A stretch of 64,000 nucleotides of DNA from Nocardioides ungokensis. Lineage in GTDB: Bacteria; Actinomycetota; Actinomycetes; Propionibacteriales; Nocardioidaceae. The notes below the pieces were generated by a model, which saw only the letters and a program-made list of their open reading frames with translations, had not been told where the DNA came from and did not search any database. The position numbers and the translations under genes are program-made. Of the stretch, positions 50,493 to 60,360 are shown in pieces. Within the stretch, counting starts at the first letter, position 1. Each line of letters opens with the position of its first letter. The stretch spans positions 4,163,001-4,227,000 of the forward strand of contig NZ_CP059164.1 of NCBI RefSeq assembly GCF_013466985.1, given 5' to 3'.

Positions 50493-52331
50493 GTGAGTCA
50501 ACGTAAGGTGGGTCACACCACCGGGGGAACTGCGAGAACACATGAACGGGCACACACGGAGCTCCAGCCGCCACCCGCCCAGCCGGGCGGGTGGTACGAC
50601 GCCTCACGCGAGGCGTTGCAGACGATCGCCGACGGCGTGACCCAGCTCGCCGGCTTCGGCGTCGCCGCGATCAGCGTGGTCCGCGACGACGGCAAGCTGG
50701 AGGTCATGGCGGTCGCCGGCAGCGACGAGGCCCGCACCCAGCTGGCGGGCACCCGCACCCCGGTGGCCCGGCTGGAACGTGAGATCGAGAAGGCCGACGA
50801 GTGGGGCCTGCTGCGCTTCGTGCCCCACGAGCGGCTCGACGAGAGCGCCGGCGACACCTGGGGCTGGGTCCCCGACATCACACCGCTGGCCCACGAGGAC
50901 GCCTGGCACCCGCTGGACCTCCTGATCGCGCCGCTCTACGACGAGCGGGGCCGGCTGCGGGGCACGCTCGCGATGGACCTGCCCGAGGACGGCCGGCGGC
51001 CCGGGCTCGGGCAGCGCCAGCTGCTCCAGCGGTACGCCGAGCAGGCCGGCCGCGCCGTCATCACCGCGCTGGAGCGCGAGGACCTGGCCCACCGGGTCCG
51101 GCTGGCCGAGGCGGCCCGCGAGGTGGTCCGGCACGCCAGCGCCCAGCTGCGCATCGACGGGATCCTGGGTGACATCCGCGATGCCCTGATGGCCGGCTTC
51201 CAGGCGCGCGGCCTGTGGATCCAGACCCTCGACGAGGACGGCCAGGGCACCGGCGCGGTCTACGCCGCCGACGGCGGCGAGGTGGCGCTCACCGGGGAGC
51301 TGACGCGGATCGCCGAGGCGGCGGCCCGGCGGGCCTGGGACGGGCAGTGGGTCGAGATCGTGCAGCGCGGCCGTCCCTTCGGGCCCTCGATCTCCACCGA
51401 GGAGGGCGAGCGCATCCTGGCGTTCCTGGACGGCATCGGCGTCGACTCGCTGCTCTTCGCGCCCCTCGGCGCCGGCCCGGAGTGCCTGGGCAACCTGGTC
51501 CTCACCCGCGCCCACGGGGACCCCGAGTGGAGCAGCGTCGAGAGCGATGCGGCACTCGACATCGGCCGCGACCTCGGCCGGGTGATCCTCAACGCCCGCA
51601 CGTTCGAGCGCGAGCACCAGCTGGTCGAGGAGCTGCAGGCGCTCGACACCTACAAGAGCCAGCTCATCGCCACCGTCTCCCACGAGCTGAAGAACCCGCT
51701 CACCGCGATCATGGGCCACCTGGAGATGCTCGACGCCTCCCCCGACCTGACCGGCACCACCCGGTCCTCGCTGGCCGCCATGGAGCGCGGCACGACCCGG
51801 ATGGTCCGCGTGGTCGAGGACCTGCTGCTGCTCTCCAAGGTCGGCGACCCCAACAACCCGGTGATCCCGGCCCCGGTCGACCTGCGGCGGATCATCGACG
51901 AGGTGGTCGACCTGACCTCGGTCGCCGCGAGCCGCAAGGGCATCACCCTGCTGGTCGACGCCCCCCGGGAGCAGGTGTGCACCGTGGGCGACCGCGAGGA
52001 GCTCGACCGAGTCGTGGCCAACCTGGTCAGCAACGCCGTGAAGTACACCCCGGACCACGGCCACGTCACCGTCCGGCTCGCCACCTGCGGGGACGAGATC
52101 CTGCTGACCTGCACCGACGACGGCCTCGGGATCTCCGCGGAGGACCAGGACCACCTGTTCGCCGAGTTCTTCCGCAGCACCAACCCCGAGGCTCACGCAC
52201 AACCCGGCACCGGCCTGGGGCTGGCGATCGTGCTGCGGATCGTGCAGCGGCACGGGGGCCGGATCGAGGTCGAGTCCGAGCTCGGCAGGGGCAGCACCTT
52301 CCGGGTGCTGCTGCCCGCCGCGCCCGGCTGA
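50493..52331 (+). CDS. GAF-containing sensor histidine kinase
   Basis: A 612-residue kinase with two GAF-type regions (~35-190 and ~200-370), HisKA with H in QLIATVSHELKNPLTAIMGH (~398) and HATPase (N box NLVSNAVKYTPDHG; CTDDGLGISAED; GTGLGLAIVLRIVQRHGG, ~480-605). No membrane helix, so cytoplasmic sensing is likely. Divergent from purF with a 74-base gap. GTG 50493 is taken as start, but a later start is possible. No response regulator lies next to it. Confidence 0.88.
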   Translation: MSQRKVGHTTGGTARTHERAHTELQPPPAQPGGWYDASREALQTIADGVTQLAGFGVAAISVVRDDGKLEVMAVAGSDEARTQLAGTRTPVARLEREIEKADEWGLLRFVPHERLDESAGDTWGWVPDITPLAHEDAWHPLDLLIAPLYDERGRLRGTLAMDLPEDGRRPGLGQRQLLQRYAEQAGRAVITALEREDLAHRVRLAEAAREVVRHASAQLRIDGILGDIRDALMAGFQARGLWIQTLDEDGQGTGAVYAADGGEVALTGELTRIAEAAARRAWDGQWVEIVQRGRPFGPSISTEEGERILAFLDGIGVDSLLFAPLGAGPECLGNLVLTRAHGDPEWSSVESDAALDIGRDLGRVILNARTFEREHQLVEELQALDTYKSQLIATVSHELKNPLTAIMGHLEMLDASPDLTGTTRSSLAAMERGTTRMVRVVEDLLLLSKVGDPNNPVIPAPVDLRRIIDEVVDLTSVAASRKGITLLVDAPREQVCTVGDREELDRVVANLVSNAVKYTPDHGHVTVRLATCGDEILLTCTDDGLGISAEDQDHLFAEFFRSTNPEAHAQPGTGLGLAIVLRIVQRHGGRIEVESELGRGSTFRVLLPAAPG

Positions 52332-52341
52332 GCCTGCCGCC

Positions 52342-52817
52342 TCACATGTGGCGCTCGCCCTGCGTGATCGCCTCCCGGATCCGCGTGTAGGTGCCGCAGC
52401 GGCAGATGTTGCGGATGCCGTCGAGGTCGGCCTCGGTGATCGAGCGGCCCTCGCGGCGTACCTTCCCGACCAGGGCGACCGCGGCCATGATCTGGCCCGG
52501 CTGGCAGTAGCCGCACTGGGCCACGTCACGGTCCAGCCACGCCTGCTGCATCGGGTGGAGGTCCCGGCCGACCGTCCCGGGGAGACCCTCGATGGTGGTC
52601 ACCTCGTCGTCGGGGCCAGGTCGCCCACCCGCACCGAGCAGGGGTTGAAGGCACGGCCGTTGATGTGCGAGGTGCACGCCTTGCAGACGTTGATGCCGCA
52701 GCCGTACTTGGGGCCGGTCACCCCGAGCAGGTCGCGCAGCACCCAGAGGACCCGCACGTCGTCGTGGACGTCCACGGTGATGCTCTTGCCGTTGAGGATG
52801 AAGGTCTGCTGGCTCAT
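52342..52817 (-). CDS. 2Fe-2S subunit of isoquinoline 1-oxidoreductase-like enzyme (IorA), one apparent frameshift
   Basis: A small iron-sulfur subunit of the xanthine dehydrogenase family. The plant-type cluster region reads PKYGCGINVCKACTSHI, and the second cluster has QCGYCQPGQIMAAV and ICRCGTYTRIREAI. The frame breaks near 52613; one missing base joins VRVGDLAP to DEVTTIEGLPG and gives 158 residues. It follows the large molybdopterin subunit gene by eight bases and forms an IorAB-type pair that transfers electrons to a cytochrome or other acceptor. Confidence 0.88.
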
Positions 52818-52825
52818 GGCGCTCC

Positions 52826-55154
52826 TCAGTAGGTGAGCTTCAGCCCGTTGGTGGGCGACTGCGGGATCGGGGGGACGACCGGCTTCGGGGTGAACTGCAG
52901 CGGGTCGCGGTGGTTGATCGGGAAGTACGCCGGCACGGTGCCGGTCGCGCGGGCGTACGCGCACGCCACCGCCGCGAACGTGGCCGCGACCCCGGCCTCG
53001 CCGGCGCCGCCGGGCTGGCCGCTGTCGGAGGGCATCACGAAGACCTGCACCTCGGGCGGGGTGTTCCACTGCCGCGTGTAGAAGTAGTTGTCCCAGCTGG
53101 CCTCCAGGAAGTGGCCGTCGCGCAGGTGCAGGCTGGAGGTGAGCGCCAGCGCGATGCCGTCGTTGATGCCGCCCTGCATCTGGGCCTCGAGGCCGCGCGG
53201 GTTGACCACCAGCCCGACGTCGATGGCGTGCACGACCTTCGTGACCCGCGGTCCGCCGACGCCGTCGCGGATGTCGCGATCGACGGTCCGGGGTCGGCAG
53301 TCGATCTCCACCAGGCAGGCGCTGGCGCCCTTGTACTCCTTGTGGATCGCGATGCCCTGCGCGGTGCCCTTCGGCATCGGGCGACCCCACTGCCCCTCGG
53401 TGGCGACCTTGTCGAGCACCGCCCTCACCCGGTCGTTGCGCAGGTTGGCCTTGCGGAACTCGTAGGGGTCCTGCTTCAGCGCGGCCGCGAGCTGGTCGAC
53501 CACGAGCTCGCCGGCGGTGCGGACGTCGGGTGAGTAGATGTTGCGCATCGACCCGGTGTTGAACCGCTCGTCGGTCTCGGTCAGCGTCTGGGAGACCACG
53601 CCGAAGTCGTACGGGACCTCCTGGGTGAGCGCGAAGATCGTCTCGGCGTACCCGAGGTTGCCCATGCCCGCCGGCAGGTCGGCGGCCATGGCGCTGATGA
53701 TCTCGCCCAGCCCGTGCCGGAAGTCGGTCTCGACGCTCGTGTGCGCCTGCTGGAAGGCCAGCACCTCGCCGCCGGCGTGGGTGACCCGGACCCGGCTCGT
53801 CGCCATCGGGTGACCCCGGCCGACCCGGGCGTCGTCGGCCCGGTGCCACATCAGCTTGACCGGCTTGCCCATCGCCTGCGAGATCGTGGCCGCTTCGAGA
53901 GCGCCGTCGAAGAACAGCCGGCGGCCGAACGAGCCGCCACCCTGCACGACGTGCACTGTGACCTGGTCCGGCGTCATCCCCAGCTGCTCCGCGATCCGCT
54001 CCTGGGCGGTGATCGGCGACTTGAGGCCGGCCCAGACGGTGGCCCGGTCGGTGCGCACGTCGGCGACCGCGGAGTTGGTGTCCATGGCGGAGTTGCTGCG
54101 GAAGTAGAAGAGGAAGTCGTGCTCGATCGTCTCCGCGAGCGGGTTGTCCGGCGGGGCGGGCAGGGCGACCTCGGCCGCCCTGAGCTCCTTGACGATGTCG
54201 CCGTCGGACTGTCCGGCCACCGGGCCGTCGTTCCAGTCGACCCGCATCGCGCGGATCGCGTCGATGCACTGGCCGAACGTCTCCGCGCGCACGGCGACGC
54301 CGGTGTCCACGACCGCGACGTTGCGACCCCGGGCATCGCCAGGATCTCCGCGCGGTTGCGCAGTCGCTTCGGCGTGCCGTTGAGCGTGGGGGCCCGGCAG
54401 ACCATGGTCGGCAGGGCGCCCTTGACCTGCAGGTCGGTGGTGTACTCCTTGCGCCCGGTGACCGCCTCGAGCGCGTCGACGCGGTTGTGGCCGACGCCGA
54501 TCACGCGGAACGCGCTGGTGTCCTTCAGCTGCACGTCGACGGCCTTCGTGGTCACGCTGGCGGCCTTCGTGGCGAGCTCGCCGTACGTGACGCTGGAGCC
54601 GTCGGGGGCCTGGATCACCCCGCCACGGGCCCGGAGGTTGTCGACCGTGTCGCCGAGCACGATCGCGGCCGCGTCGAGCAGCGCGGCCTTGGCGACCGCG
54701 GCGGCGACCCGGATCGGCGTGTAGGTCGAGATCGTGGTGTTGGAACCGCCCGTGAGCTGGTTGAACGCCAGCTCGGGCCGGGCCTCGGCCAGCGTGACGT
54801 GGACCTTGTGGATGGGGAGCTCGAGCTCCTCGGCGATCAGCATCGCCGAGGACGTGGTGATCCCCTGCCCACCTCCATCCGCGGGAGGGCGAACGACGCC
54901 GTCCCGTCCTCGTGGACGGTGACCGTGATCAGGTTCGCGGTCGGCCGGCAGGAGTCGGTGAGCAGGTCGTTGAGGTCGTAGAGCTCCGCGGGCTGCGGCG
55001 CCGTGGGGGCCGCCGACGCGCGGTCGACGAGCCCGAGGTCCGCGGCGGCGACCAGCGTGGCCCCGCCCAGGACGTACCCGAGAAAGCTGCGGCGCCGAAC
55101 CCCGGACGGAGCGGGGTCCTCCTGTCCGATGCGGTCGTGGGCGTACGCGGTCAT
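52826..55154 (-). CDS. Molybdopterin subunit of isoquinoline 1-oxidoreductase-like enzyme (IorB), two apparent frameshifts
   Basis: A large aldehyde/xanthine-oxidase-type subunit with a twin-arginine signal (RRRSFLGYVLGGATLVAAAD), so it is exported folded with its cofactor. Domain markers include GGGSFGRRLFFDGALEA, the molybdenum-site region, and GIALALTSSLHLRDGHFLEA. Frames break near 54869 (one base missing, EVGQGITTSS expected) and 54327 (GVRNVAVVDTG expected); restored length 776 residues. It oxidises a hydroxylatable heterocycle or aldehyde, not known. ATG 55154 was chosen. Confidence 0.88.
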
Positions 55155-55397
55155 GCGTCCTACCTCCAGAGCATGGGTCCCGGGCGTGCCCGGGACGTCG
55201 TGCTCCCTCCCGGGCCCAGCGTGACAGCCGTCACTCCGGCGCGCCATGCCCGGGGTGCCCACGATTCGCGGGGGCCGATTGTGCAGAGTGCACACCCAGG
55301 TGACCCCGTCCCCCGGGGGCGGTGAGCCAGGCACCGGATCCAGCCGCGGAACGGTGGCCCACCCACCGCTGGCCGACCAGCGCGCCGGGAGGACAGG

Positions 55398-56597
55398 TCA
55401 GCGGTGCGCGCCGGCGCCGAGGGCACGGAGCGCCAGACCGAGCTCGAGCGGGGGAACGCCGTCGAACCGGTCCTGACCGGTGAGCGTGGCGACCCGCCGC
55501 AGCCGGTTGATCACGGTGTTGCGGTGGCAGTGGACCCGGGCCGCCGTGTGGGTGGTCGACCCACCGGTCGCGACCCACGCCTGCAGCGTCTCGATCAGCG
55601 GCGCCCGGTCGGCCGGCGGCAGTGCGAGCAGCGGGCCGAGCCAGACGGCGACCAGGCGGCCGGCCACCTCAGGCGAGGTCAGCACCAGTGCCTCGGGCAG
55701 CCGGTCGTCGAAGGCCGCCAGTCCGGGCTCGCCGTCGAGCGTCCGGAGCGCCAGCGACGCCTGCCGCATGCCGGCGTCGACGCCGGCGAGGCCCGCGACG
55801 ACCGCGGAGACGGCCGTGGTCCCCTCGGCACGGTCGCGCAGCACCGCGAGGACCCCGTCGGCCGCCCGGCCGCCGAGCGAGACCAGGCCGACGACCCCGC
55901 CGGTGCGGCGCACCCACACCGAGGGCCGGGGCGCCAGCGCCGCCTCGAGACCGGCCGCGTCGAGGCGGTCTCCGAGCACGACCAGGTAGTCACCGGCGAC
56001 GGGGACGTCGAGGATCCGGGCGGCCTCGTGCGCGAAGCCCGGCTCCTTGGCCCGCCCGCTCAGCACACCCTCCCAGAGCTCCGCGCGCAGCTGCTCGTCG
56101 GCGCGGACGGCGGCCCGCTCGGCGAGGTGGTAGGCCGCGGCGACCTGCGCGGAGGTCTCGTCGACGACCTCCCAGAGCCGGGTGCCGACCTCGCGCAGCT
56201 CCTCGGCGTCCAGGGCCGAGCGGGCCTGCTCGACCAGGTCGTCCCAGATCAGCCGACCGCCGATCCGGAACGAGCGCAGCACGTCGTCGAGGGGCAGCCC
56301 CTGCTCCGCCCTGCGGTGCCCGGTCGCGCGCGCCGCGTCGTACGCCGCGTCGCCGGCCTCGGCCCCGGCAGGCCAGGCGGCAGCGGCCGGGGTCGACCCC
56401 GCCACCGCCGCGGCCAGCAGCTCGAGCACCCGCGCGATGTTGTCGTGGCACGACTCCCACAGGTCGTCGTGCGGCACCAGCCGGGTCGCGCGGTAGCCGG
56501 GGTTGCTCGCCTCGATCGTGGCGACCAGCCGGTCGGTGAGCGCCTCGAGCCGGGCGCGCCGGTGCCCGGCGAGGAAGGCCAGGGTCTCGGCGCGCAC
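55398..56597 (-). CDS. PucR-family transcriptional regulator
   Basis: A 399-residue regulator with the PucR C-terminal helix-turn-helix: LQAWVATGGSTTHTAARVHC and HRNTVINRLRRVATLTGQD (~335-375), preceded by a GGDEF-like middle. In B. subtilis PucR controls purine catabolism, so a role in the urate operon at 1-2400 is possible, but there is no shared site visible. GTG 56597 follows the M20 stop by 24 bases. It may control the IorAB genes downstream. Confidence 0.88.
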   Translation of the reverse strand: MRAETLAFLAGHRRARLEALTDRLVATIEASNPGYRATRLVPHDDLWESCHDNIARVLELLAAAVAGSTPAAAAWPAGAEAGDAAYDAARATGHRRAEQGLPLDDVLRSFRIGGRLIWDDLVEQARSALDAEELREVGTRLWEVVDETSAQVAAAYHLAERAAVRADEQLRAELWEGVLSGRAKEPGFAHEAARILDVPVAGDYLVVLGDRLDAAGLEAALAPRPSVWVRRTGGVVGLVSLGGRAADGVLAVLRDRAEGTTAVSAVVAGLAGVDAGMRQASLALRTLDGEPGLAAFDDRLPEALVLTSPEVAGRLVAVWLGPLLALPPADRAPLIETLQAWVATGGSTTHTAARVHCHRNTVINRLRRVATLTGQDRFDGVPPLELGLALRALGAGAHR

Positions 56598-56621
56598 GGC
56601 CTGAGTTCGGAGCCGGGACGG

Positions 56622-57977
56622 TCAGAGATTGCCGAGGTTGTGCAGCAGCAACGCCTCGGCGAGGACGACGCGCTCGAACTCCGCGAGGTGCAGGCCCTCG
56701 TTGGCCCCGTGGGCGCGGGTGTCGGGGTCCTCGACGCCCGTGACCAGCACGCTGGCCCGCGGGAACGTCTCGAGGAACTCCGCGATGAACGGGATGGAGC
56801 CGCCGACGCCCATGTCGACGGGCTCGGTGCCGTCCCAGGCCTCGGTGAACGCGCCACGCGCCGCGTCGTACGCCGGGCCGGTGGCGTCGATCTGGGTGGC
56901 CTCGCCGGTGTCGACGACGGTGACCTCGAGCTCCGCACCCCACGGCACGTGGGACTCGAGGTGGGCGGTGAGGCAGGCCAGGGCGTTCTCGGTGGTGTCG
57001 CCGGGGGCGATCCGCATCGAGATCTTGGCGCGGGCCGCCGCCACCAGGGTGTTGCTGGCGCCGTCGACCTTGGGGGCGTCGAGGCCGGTGATGCTCAGCG
57101 ACGGCTTGGTCCACAGCCGCTCGACGGTCGTCCCCTCGCCGATCCACTCGATGCCCGGGACCGCGCCGGACTCGGCGCGCAGCCGCTCCTCGGGGTACTC
57201 GACGTCGGCGGCCGGGCCGCTGTGCAGGCCCTGGACCGCCACGTTGCCGCGGTCGTCGTGCAGGCTCGCGATCAGGCGGGAGAGCGTGATCAGCGAGTCG
57301 GGCACCAGGCCGCCCCACATGCCGGAGTGCACGGCGTGGGTGAGGGTGCGGACCTCGACGTCGACGCGGACCAGGCCGCGCAGGCTGGTGGTCAGGGCCG
57401 GCACGCCGATGTCCCAGTTGCCGGAGTCGGCGATGACGATGACGTCGGCGCTGAGCTTGTCCCGGTGCTCGGTGAGCAGCGCGGTCAGGGTCTCCGAGCC
57501 GACCTCCTCCTCACCCTCGATGAACATGGTGACGCCGACCGGGAGGTCGTCGCCGTGGACCCGCAGGGCGCCGAGGTGGGCCGCGATGCCGGCCTTGTCG
57601 TCGGCGGCGCCGCGCGCGTACAGGCGGCCGTCGCGCTCGGTCGGCTCGAACGGCGGCGAGTCCCACTCGGCGTGGTCGTTCTCCGGCTGGACGTCGTGGT
57701 GGGCGTAGAGCAGCACCGTGGGCGCGCCCTCGGGCCCGGGCTTGTGGGCGATCACCGCGGGGGCGCCGCCGTCGGCGCTCACGATCTCCACGCTCTCGAA
57801 CTTCTCGGCCCGGAACAGCTCGGCCACCGCCTCGGCGCTGCGCTGCACCTCGCTCGCGCGGGCCGGGTCGGCGCTGACCGACTCGATCCGGACCAGGTCC
57901 TCCAGGTCCCGGCGGATGCCGGGCAGGATCTCGGTCACGCGGGCCCTGATGTCGTCGACGCTCGTCATGGCGGTCAC
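56622..57977 (-). CDS. M20-family dipeptidase
   Basis: A 451-residue zinc dipeptidase of M20. The first metal-binding His lies in VLLYAHHDVQPENDHAEW, the bridging Asp in RGAADDKAGIAAHLGAL, and the catalytic Glu pair in FIEGEEEVGSETLT. The dimerisation lid follows (VHSGMWGGLVPDS), and HGANEGLHLAEFERV brings the last metal ligand. It hydrolyses dipeptides or acylated amino acids in the cytoplasm. Start ATG 57977, with ATG 57968 also in frame. Confidence 0.92.
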   Translation of the reverse strand: MTAMTSVDDIRARVTEILPGIRRDLEDLVRIESVSADPARASEVQRSAEAVAELFRAEKFESVEIVSADGGAPAVIAHKPGPEGAPTVLLYAHHDVQPENDHAEWDSPPFEPTERDGRLYARGAADDKAGIAAHLGALRVHGDDLPVGVTMFIEGEEEVGSETLTALLTEHRDKLSADVIVIADSGNWDIGVPALTTSLRGLVRVDVEVRTLTHAVHSGMWGGLVPDSLITLSRLIASLHDDRGNVAVQGLHSGPAADVEYPEERLRAESGAVPGIEWIGEGTTVERLWTKPSLSITGLDAPKVDGASNTLVAAARAKISMRIAPGDTTENALACLTAHLESHVPWGAELEVTVVDTGEATQIDATGPAYDAARGAFTEAWDGTEPVDMGVGGSIPFIAEFLETFPRASVLVTGVEDPDTRAHGANEGLHLAEFERVVLAEALLLHNLGNL

Positions 57978-57999
57978 CTTAATCGGGCGCGCGCGGGTC

Positions 58000-58359
58000 T
58001 CACCCCAGCGGGAGGTACGGCGCGAGGTCGGCGCGCTCGCCGCTGGCGCGGACCCGTGCGGAGTCGGCCGCGACCGGCCAGTCCAGGACGCCGGTGGCCA
58101 GCGCGATCCAGGTCTCGGCGTCCATCTCCACGACCGCCGGCGGGGTGCCGCGGGTGTGGCGCACGCCCTCCACGACCTGGACCGCGGCGTACGGCGGGAC
58201 GCGGACCTCGACCGACTTGCCCGGCGCTCGGGACTCGAGCAGCGCGAGGTAGTGCTTGGTCAGCAGCCGCAGGTCGGCCGGCGCCGACTCCCCGGCATCC
58301 AGACGGGCACGGGCGTCGGCGACCGCGGCCGGGTCGGCGGGACGGAGTCGGGAGGGCAC
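58000..58359 (-). CDS. Sterol carrier family protein
   Basis: A 119-residue protein resembling the actinobacterial SCP-2-like family (SVEVRVPPYAAVQVVEG; MDAETWIALATGVLDW). SCP-2 folds bind lipids or hydrophobic ligands; in actinobacteria the exact role is unknown. In many genomes a homologue lies near purF, as I recall; here it is separated from purF by the sensor kinase, IorAB, PucR and M20 genes. GTG 58359 is the start. Confidence 0.72.
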   Translation of the reverse strand: MPSRLRPADPAAVADARARLDAGESAPADLRLLTKHYLALLESRAPGKSVEVRVPPYAAVQVVEGVRHTRGTPPAVVEMDAETWIALATGVLDWPVAADSARVRASGERADLAPYLPLG

Positions 58360-58368
58360 GCGTCGATC

Positions 58369-58950
58369 CTAGGAAACCGCGTCGTCGCCCTCGTCGGGGT
58401 CGGGGCCCGGGTAGGGCTGGATCAGCTGGTAGATGGAGTACGTCAGCCGCCCCTCCCCGCCGTCCTGGGTCTTGCGGCGCCACCGCTCGACGACGTCGGA
58501 CATCTCCGCGAGCAGCTCGTCGGACTCCTCGGGAGTGAGCCGCAGGGCCCACTCCGACACCGACTTGTGGATCTTGCTCCCCGGGTCGGACGCGAGGGCC
58601 CGGTCGACCAGGTGGTGCCCCCAGGCCCCGGCGTTGCGCTGGAACACCGCGTAGGCCGCCCGCCCGCCGGGCTGCTCGAGCATGTCGCGGGTGCGGAAGC
58701 TGATCCCGTCGGCGTCGGCGAGCCGCCACACCCGGTCCCGCTGGTCGCGGGCCTCGTCGGGGGCCTCCTCGATCAGGCCGTACTTCGCCAGCTGGCGCAG
58801 GTGGAAGCTGGCCTGGTTGGCGGGGATGCCGAGCTCGCGGGCGATGTCGGCCGCGCGCAGCGTCCCGGCCGCGAACAGCTCGGAAAGGATCCGGTTGCGG
58901 GTGGGATGGGCGACCGCACGCAGGATCCGCGGGTCGTCGTAGATCGCCAT
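58369..58950 (-). CDS. ArsR-type winged-helix transcriptional regulator
   Basis: A 193-residue regulator with an N-terminal ArsR-type winged helix (PTRNRILSELFAAGTLRAAD; IARELGIPANQASFHLRQLA, residues 10-60) and a long helical C-terminal region (RFRTRDMLEQPGGRAAYAVF) that may bind a ligand. ATG 58950 was chosen. It is divergent from an MFS transporter; four TGCGCA hexamers spaced by 14 bases fill the region between them, and are likely its operators. Confidence 0.88.
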   Translation of the reverse strand: MAIYDDPRILRAVAHPTRNRILSELFAAGTLRAADIARELGIPANQASFHLRQLAKYGLIEEAPDEARDQRDRVWRLADADGISFRTRDMLEQPGGRAAYAVFQRNAGAWGHHLVDRALASDPGSKIHKSVSEWALRLTPEESDELLAEMSDVVERWRRKTQDGGEGRLTYSIYQLIQPYPGPDPDEGDDAVS

Positions 58951-58969
58951 GACGGCAGCGTACCGCGAA

Positions 58970-59017
58970 TGCGCACCATCAATTGCGCAATAACACTTGC
59001 GCATTGATTGTTGCGCA
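58970..59017. promoter_or_regulatory. Operator array: four TGCGCA sites with 14-base spacing
   Basis: TGCGCA (self-complementary) occurs at 58970, 58984, 58998 and 59012, exactly 14 bases apart. Two copies are TTGCGCAA. An outer inverted pair, CGCACCAT (58972) and ATGGTGCG (59022), surrounds the set. The array fills the 83-base gap between the ArsR-type regulator and the MFS gene, so cooperative binding by that regulator and control of both genes is likely. Confidence 0.65.
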
Positions 59018-59033
59018 ACTTATGGTGCGGAAC

Positions 59034-60293
59034 ATGACCGGATACCGCACCCTGGCCCGCAACCACGACTTCACCGTCCTGTGGATCGGCGAGACCGTGT
59101 CCGCCCTCGGCAGCAGCATGAGCATGTTTGTGTTCCCGCTGCTCGCCTACGGGCTGACCCACTCGGCCCTCGCTGCCGCCGTCGTGGAGGCGGCCCACCT
59201 CCTCGGCATGGTCGGCTTCCTGCTCCCCGGGGGCGTCCTCGCCGACCGGCACGACCGCCGCCGGATCATGCGCACCGCCAGCGTGGCGGGCGCGGTGCTC
59301 TACGGCTCGCTGGTCGCTGCCGGCATCCTCGGGCACCTGACGATCTCCCACCTGGTGGTCGTCGCGTTCCTGACCGGGATCTGCGCGGGCGTCTTCGGGC
59401 CGGCGGAGCGCTCCTCGGTGCGCACTGTGGTCCCCACCGAGCACCTGTCCACGGCGCTGAGCCAGAACCAGGCCCGCCAGCACGTCGCCGAGCTGCTCGG
59501 CGGCCCCCTGGGCGGACTGCTGTACGGCGTGACCCGATGGCTGCCCTTCGCGGCCGACGCGATCAGCTTCGCCTTCTCCTGGGTGATGCTCGGCCGGATC
59601 CATGCCGACCTCTCGCCCGCACCCCACGAGGGGGCGCGCCCCTCGCCCGGGGAGGACATCGCCGAGGGGGTCCGCTTCATCGCGGGACGGCCCTTCTTCC
59701 GGACGCTCCTGGCCTGGTCGGCGATGGCCAACCTCACGATCAACGCCGTGTTCTTCGTCGCGATCATGCGGCTGGTCAAGGCGGGCTTCCACCCCGCCGA
59801 GATCGGTTTCGTGTCCACCGCGGCCGGGATCGGCGGCATCCTCGGGGCGATCGCCGCACCGACGATCATCGACCGCCTCGCGACCGGCCGCCTGACGGTC
59901 CTCATCGCCTGGAGCTTCGTCCCGCTGCTGGTGCCCCTGGTGTTCTGGAACAACCCGGTGGCGGTGGGTGCCGCCCTCTTCGCGGGCCTGCTGCTCAACC
60001 CGGCCGGCAACGCCGGCATCAGCGCCTACAGCATGGCGCTGACCCCCGACCCCCTCGTGGGGCGGGTCACCTCCGCGACCCAGTTCCTCTCGATGTCGGT
60101 GATGCCGCTCGCGCCCGTCGTCGGGGGCCTCCTGCTCAGCGGCCTGGGCGGACCCACCGCCGTCGCCGCGCTCGCGATCCTGACCGCGGCCGTGGCGCTG
60201 CTCCCGACCCTGGCCCGCAGCGTCCGCGCCGTGCCGCACCCGCGGGTGTGGCAGGCCGAGCTGGCCGGGCAGCCGGAGCCCGTCGCGGCCTGA
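59034..60293 (+). CDS. MFS transporter (efflux type)
   Basis: A 419-residue transporter with 12 predicted membrane helices. The intracellular loop motif between helices 2 and 3 reads GGVLADRHDRRRIM, typical of the MFS, and the N-terminus TLARNHDFTVLWIGETVSALG matches the enterobactin/macrolide exporter group. Divergent ArsR-type regulator and its operator array argue for induced drug or metal efflux. ATG 59034 was chosen; ATG 59022 and the more upstream 58983 are in frame but would enter the operator region. Confidence 0.9.
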   Translation: MTGYRTLARNHDFTVLWIGETVSALGSSMSMFVFPLLAYGLTHSALAAAVVEAAHLLGMVGFLLPGGVLADRHDRRRIMRTASVAGAVLYGSLVAAGILGHLTISHLVVVAFLTGICAGVFGPAERSSVRTVVPTEHLSTALSQNQARQHVAELLGGPLGGLLYGVTRWLPFAADAISFAFSWVMLGRIHADLSPAPHEGARPSPGEDIAEGVRFIAGRPFFRTLLAWSAMANLTINAVFFVAIMRLVKAGFHPAEIGFVSTAAGIGGILGAIAAPTIIDRLATGRLTVLIAWSFVPLLVPLVFWNNPVAVGAALFAGLLLNPAGNAGISAYSMALTPDPLVGRVTSATQFLSMSVMPLAPVVGGLLLSGLGGPTAVAALAILTAAVALLPTLARSVRAVPHPRVWQAELAGQPEPVAA

Positions 60294-60360
60294 GCCGTCC
60301 CACCTCCGGCCCCCAGCGGCCTCCCCGTCGTACCGTGGGCCCACGACGAGGGAGGCCGCG

